A stretch of 64,000 nucleotides of DNA from Amylostereum areolatum (Eukaryota > Basidiomycota > Agaricomycetes > Russulales > Stereaceae): the NCBI GenBank assembly GCA_012932865.1, contig SAXG01000081.1:119485-183484 (forward strand), given 5' to 3'. The position numbers and the translations under genes were made by a program. This document shows positions 60,610-64,000 of this stretch, one piece after another. Position 1 is the first letter of the stretch. Each line of letters begins with the position of its first letter. The notes below the pieces were generated by a model. The model did no database searches. It saw only the letters and a program-made list of their open reading frames with translations, and was not told where the DNA came from.

Positions 60610-60640
60610 TTAGGGTTAGGGTTAGGGGTTAGGGTTAGGC
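60610..60640 (+). repeat. Internal telomeric tract with one TTAGGGG variant
   Basis: Five TTAGGG-type repeats, one carrying an extra G. Confidence 0.9.
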
Positions 60641-60692
60641 TAAGATGGATGTTCTTTAGCAATTTTACATGCCGACTAAGGCATAGTACGTA

Positions 60693-60719
60693 CGTTAGGG
60701 TTCGGGTTAGGGTTAGGGC
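60693..60719 (+). repeat. Internal telomeric tract
   Basis: Four repeats of which one reads TTCGGG. It marks the left (3') border of the Penelope-like element. Confidence 0.85.
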
Positions 60720-63700
60720 AAGGTGGGAGTCCCTATCTAATTCGGTTAATACCGTCCGTCGCCTTTCGACTAACGATGTACCTACAAGAGTAGATTAATA
60801 GTTAAAGCCTCGAGACAGCTTTAAACTCCTATCTCAGGGATAGACAGCAAGACCACGTCCGCATAGTGTCCCGGGCGTTAACGTCGGGAGCGGACATGAC
60901 CCATGATCGGGGGACAAATACAGGCCTCCGGTGTAAGCACCTTAGGCCGAAGAGGGTACCCCGCCTTCCGCCGAAGCAATGCGCAGGCGTCCGAGCGGAG
61001 TTTCCAACCGCCGTACATGTTCCCAAATGTCCATAGCTGATCCGAAGACCTGCTAATGACCCTTCACAGAGGAGCCGCGTCATCACCGGTCCCGCCGGGG
61101 ACGCAAACGCGGCCAGGTCGTTAGACCACCAAGCGCACTGCGCCACCATTCTCGAAGGACCCCTGAAAGGACGCCGAGTTAGGGTGCGGCTTACGCGCGG
61201 CTTAAGATGGAATCAACCCAGATGCTGTCTACCAGGCGCCGGAGCGCCATGCTCGGGAGACAGGCGACGACGAGCGTCGGTGGATATTCGTTTCTTCTTC
61301 TTCATAGTCCACCTCGGCGTTACCAGCCGGATAGGAAGTCGAAACGGCAGAGCCGCCGACGAGAGATGTTGTACGGGTTGCGACAGGAGTGTCGTCGAAA
61401 GGGGCTGATACCTCCTCCCCCATACGCTCGTCGAGCTTTTCGATCACGATCTTTTTCCAAAGACTTGTTAAGTCGAAAAGATTACGAGTGCGCTTGCGGC
61501 TCGTAATCAATCGACGGTCAAGGATATCTAATTTACGGATATCCGGGAGGTAGATCCTCGAGCCGTCATTACGGGTACCGACAGGGACCAAAAGATCCGC
61601 TTTAGTGCCCGCTAGGCTAGAGAGTTCGCCGTCCGGAGCCGGGAATTCAGGAAAACTGTATTCGGCGCGATCGGTACGTGTCATGTACTCGCGCCAGTAT
61701 CCTAAGATCGTGTCGCCTAATTTCGAGGCGTCGAAATAGTTCCATGCTGAGTTGAACTCGGTTTTCAGAACGAGAACGTTGTCGTGCTTATTGACAGTAA
61801 CGTTTAGTCGTTTATCCCACCGTTCTCGGTGATTTTTCATCCGCCAAGATTCAACCAGTCTTCTCGGGTAGCCGCGTTTCACGTAGAGGGTTACTAAGTC
61901 CTCTAGTGCGGTATAGTAAGTACTAGGGGTACTACTCAACGTCGCTAGCCGGGACATCTCTCCAATAAAAGTACCACGCTTTACATCAAGCGGGTGGAAG
62001 GATATCCAAGGAATTCTTTCGGTGTGGTTCCGCGCTTTGCGGTACGGCATGTGCTGAAGGGTTCCAACCTCATCGCAATAGATTGCCATGTCTAAAAACG
62101 GCTGCCAAGAGGCAGACGCGGACCACTCTAAAACACAGTCATCGAATTTAACTTTTTCGCTCATATAGCGTACGGCGTCAGTCTCACTTTCGGCGTACAC
62201 GATGGCGAAGACATCGTCGATATAGCGACCATAGAACGGGACGTTCGGGTCGTCAAGGATTTTAACTTTACGCTCGAACTCCCACCCGTACAGGTTAGCG
62301 AGATCGGGCGAGTCGGCGACGCCCATTGCGAGGCCGATCTTCTGAAGGTAAAATTTATCTTGAAACTGTGTTACAAGCTCGGTGTTGCCGACGTCTAAGA
62401 GTCGTCGGAAGATACTTTGCAACATGCGCGCGCGAGGCGTATCATATTCGGGGTCGTTTTCCCAGTAGAACTCAAGGTAATGCGAATAAATAATATCAAG
62501 GCATTTCTTGATGGGAATCGATGGGTAATACGCGACGACGTCGGCGGTGATGATGAACCACTTTCGATCGCGACGCAATTCGAGCTTACTTAATTTTATC
62601 GCCAAGTCTTTAGTACCATGAATAATGGTTGGCGCCGCTTGTACGAGCGGTTTAAGTTTTTTAGAAACGTACTTTGCAGCGGGATTCATAACGGCGCTGT
62701 GGCATGGGATTATGGGCCTCATTTTAACCGGTTCTTTATGTATCTTAGGGATACCATAGAACTGGGGGACCTTGTGATTTGCGCCGGCGGGCGTAATTTT
62801 TGACCGCAAAAACTCGTCGACGGTACCTTCTTCCCAGAGATAATCGGTCGCCAACTCAGCGAGCGCGTCCATCTCAATACATTTCTTATCTAATATACGC
62901 GTGGCCTCTACCACAGACAACGGTTTATAGTTGTTAACATCTTTTAAGATGTCCGTACATTTTTCAACGATCCAGGCCCGTTGTGACACCGCGAGTCCTA
63001 AGTTTTTGTCGGTAGCAGTGACTACATAATCATTATCGACAAGGAACTCTTTTAGTCGGCGGGGAGCAGGAGCCAACGGCTTAAAAGTGCTCATCTCCAT
63101 CTCCGGCGGGACTTTGGCTATCGTATTCATCACGAAGAGCCGTCCTCTGCGGAGGCCGAGTTCTAAATAAAGCGGTAACTTCGGCGGCGTCTTTTTAGAG
63201 GGTTTGCGCACGTCGAAGTCAGGATCGTAAGGGGTATCATCCCCGTTCTCAAAGCTAAAAAACAGGCGCCATCGGAGGCGACGCTGAAAGTCGACCCAGG
63301 CATCCCAGATCAATTCGCTTTTCCGTGGTTGAAAATACATGTACCTCATGCCCACGGAGAGTTGGTGACTTATTTCTTTAGGCAAGTTCACCCCGGGCGA
63401 TGTGTGGATATCGTTTTTATAGGACTCGGCCAATAGTATTTCAATCGGCGTATACAAACGAATATAATTCATAGCGAGGGGGAACGGGACGTCTAAGATC
63501 GCGTCCGGGAGAGTGTCCGGTCTACCATACACATACGAGCGCATAAGGCGAGCTACTTCTTCGCCGGCTTCTTCCCTTTGCCCTTTACGCCGCCCTCCGA
63601 AGAGTTCTTCTTCTTCTTTTTGCCGTCGCCCTTCTTGCCTGGCCAGAGGTAAGGAAGTTTTCGCGACGGAGGGGGGACGTACGGACCTTTCGGCGCTCCG

Positions 63701-63892
63701 TCTCCCTTGGCGGCTTTGGAGGTTGACGAAGTTGTCTTCTTCGTCTTCGGGGTCTGCGGGGACTACAAAATCATAGTCAGCGTGGGACGATGAAGCGCGA
63801 TCCGCCGTTACTCGGCGCGCACGAACCTTCCCTTTGCCCTTCTGCTGCTTCTTCAGCTCGGCGGCGACGCCCTTAGAGATAAGATCCGCGAG
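60720..63892 (-). mobile_element. Telomere-attached Penelope-like retroelement (Coprina/Athena type)
   Basis: Bounded on the left by an internal TTAGGG tract and on the right by the terminal telomere. It contains one RT ORF on the C-rich strand and about 500 bases of 3' non-coding sequence. The orientation (5' end towards the telomere) is that expected if the G-rich 3' overhang primes reverse transcription of the element RNA. No GIY-YIG endonuclease domain is visible, as in endonuclease-deficient Athena and Coprina elements, which are known to sit at telomeres. Confidence 0.85.
61229..63892 (-). CDS. Penelope-like reverse transcriptase, 5'-truncated by the telomere
   Basis: Counting from the internal Met at 63544, 771 residues: KIHK (267-270) with MRPIIPC after it, motif A ITADVVAYYPSIP (Asp334), motif B GLAMGVADSPDLANLYG (404-420), motif C YIDD (441-444) and a motif D/E region with WQPFLDMAIYCD. 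The KIHK motif and the spacing are those of Penelope-like RTs, which are related to telomerase. No GIY-YIG segment follows. The frame is open upstream of that Met for another 116 codons to 63892, encoding charged sequence (KGVAAELKKQQKGKGKVRARR and acidic PADPEDEED), and then runs into the telomeric repeats as Pro-Asn dipeptides with no start codon. The true N-terminus is therefore missing. The C-terminus ends with a Ser/Arg-rich tail. Confidence 0.9.
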   Translation of the reverse strand, partial: LADLISKGVAAELKKQQKGKGKVRARRVTADRASSSHADYDFVVPADPEDEEDNFVNLQSRQGRRSAERSVRPPSVAKTSLPLARQEGRRQKEEEELFGGRRKGQREEAGEEVARLMRSYVYGRPDTLPDAILDVPFPLAMNYIRLYTPIEILLAESYKNDIHTSPGVNLPKEISHQLSVGMRYMYFQPRKSELIWDAWVDFQRRLRWRLFFSFENGDDTPYDPDFDVRKPSKKTPPKLPLYLELGLRRGRLFVMNTIAKVPPEMEMSTFKPLAPAPRRLKEFLVDNDYVVTATDKNLGLAVSQRAWIVEKCTDILKDVNNYKPLSVVEATRILDKKCIEMDALAELATDYLWEEGTVDEFLRSKITPAGANHKVPQFYGIPKIHKEPVKMRPIIPCHSAVMNPAAKYVSKKLKPLVQAAPTIIHGTKDLAIKLSKLELRRDRKWFIITADVVAYYPSIPIKKCLDIIYSHYLEFYWENDPEYDTPRARMLQSIFRRLLDVGNTELVTQFQDKFYLQKIGLAMGVADSPDLANLYGWEFERKVKILDDPNVPFYGRYIDDVFAIVYAESETDAVRYMSEKVKFDDCVLEWSASASWQPFLDMAIYCDEVGTLQHMPYRKARNHTERIPWISFHPLDVKRGTFIGEMSRLATLSSTPSTYYTALEDLVTLYVKRGYPRRLVESWRMKNHRERWDKRLNVTVNKHDNVLVLKTEFNSAWNYFDASKLGDTILGYWREYMTRTDRAEYSFPEFPAPDGELSSLAGTKADLLVPVGTRNDGSRIYLPDIRKLDILDRRLITSRKRTRNLFDLTSLWKKIVIEKLDERMGEEVSAPFDDTPVATRTTSLVGGSAVSTSYPAGNAEVDYEEEETNIHRRSSSPVSRAWRSGAW

Positions 63893-64000
63893 GTTAGGGT
63901 TAGGGTTAGGGTTAGGGTTAGGGTTAGGGTTAGGGTTAGGGTTAGGGTTAGGGTTAGGGTTAGGGTTAGGGTTAGGGTTAGGGTTAGGGTTAGGGTTAGG
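63893..64000 (+). repeat. Terminal telomere (TTAGGG)n
   Basis: About 18 perfect TTAGGG repeats to the window end, G-rich strand reading outward. This is the chromosome's right end. Confidence 0.98.

Noticed and set aside
61100..61160. Functional tRNA gene in the RT element 3' region
   Set aside because: An A-box-like stretch is present, but no B-box, no 7-nt anticodon loop and no acceptor stem could be drawn.
63513..63776. Plus-strand 87-residue frame at the element 5' end
   Set aside because: It is the antisense shadow of the RT N-terminal extension, whose charged composition and continuity with the RT favour the minus strand.

Overview
The window is the right-hand end of a chromosome from a filamentous basidiomycete, most likely an agaricomycete. 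It ends in about 18 uninterrupted TTAGGG repeats. Genes are split by many 50-100 nt GT-AG introns, and the recognisable families are fungal: ACR3, fungal rhodopsin-like 7TM proteins, NDR/Cbk1 kinase, MUB1/SamB, MpaB-type oxygenase, HSP70-12-like ATPases, Plavaka transposons and a telomeric Penelope-like RT. All exon joins are conceptual, read from splice signals and frame.

Layout. 0-1.4 kb: Ulp1-type protease ORF, possibly a transposon relic. 2.2-4.8 kb: arsenite exporter ACR3 (copy 1) followed by a bZIP regulator with a Cys-rich tail. 6.6-11.9 kb: tandem fungal rhodopsin-like genes, the first with a 1-nt frameshift. 12.7-20.9 kb: cupin-like protein, NmrA-like reductase, Ser/Pro-rich protein, RNase P/MRP subunit POP4 and, divergently, an NDR-family kinase. 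22.5-24.1 kb: F-box protein. 24.7-34.2 kb: a second ACR3-bZIP pair, inverted relative to the first; its ACR3 is cut by a 6.9-kb Plavaka element carrying a transposase and a DUF6532-like gene. 36.7-45.9 kb: a tandemly duplicated module of an HSP70-12-like ATPase plus a WW-like protein, in which each copy has decayed in a different half. 47.8-58.0 kb: MpaB-type oxygenase, MUB1/SamB, HSP10 and a conserved hypothetical gene. 58.8-64.0 kb: subtelomere.

The subtelomere is the most striking part. Three copies of a ~326-bp unit are separated by short TTAGGG tracts. Each carries, on the minus (C-rich) strand, a type-I hammerhead ribozyme with all core nucleotides and three complementary stems in copies 1 and 3; copy 2 lacks exactly the cleavage-site nucleotide. 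Next comes an endonuclease-deficient Penelope-like reverse transcriptase (Coprina/Athena type) reading away from the telomere. Its ORF stays open upstream until it runs into the terminal TTAGGG array, as expected of an element added to the chromosome end and truncated at its 5' end.

The ACR3-bZIP pair recalls the yeast ARR1-ARR3 arsenic cluster. Both ACR3 promoters keep a TTTGAC-N4-GTCAAA palindrome, a candidate binding site for the neighbouring bZIP. Housekeeping genes (POP4, NDR kinase, HSP10, MUB1) look intact and are interleaved with duplicated and transposon-derived DNA.
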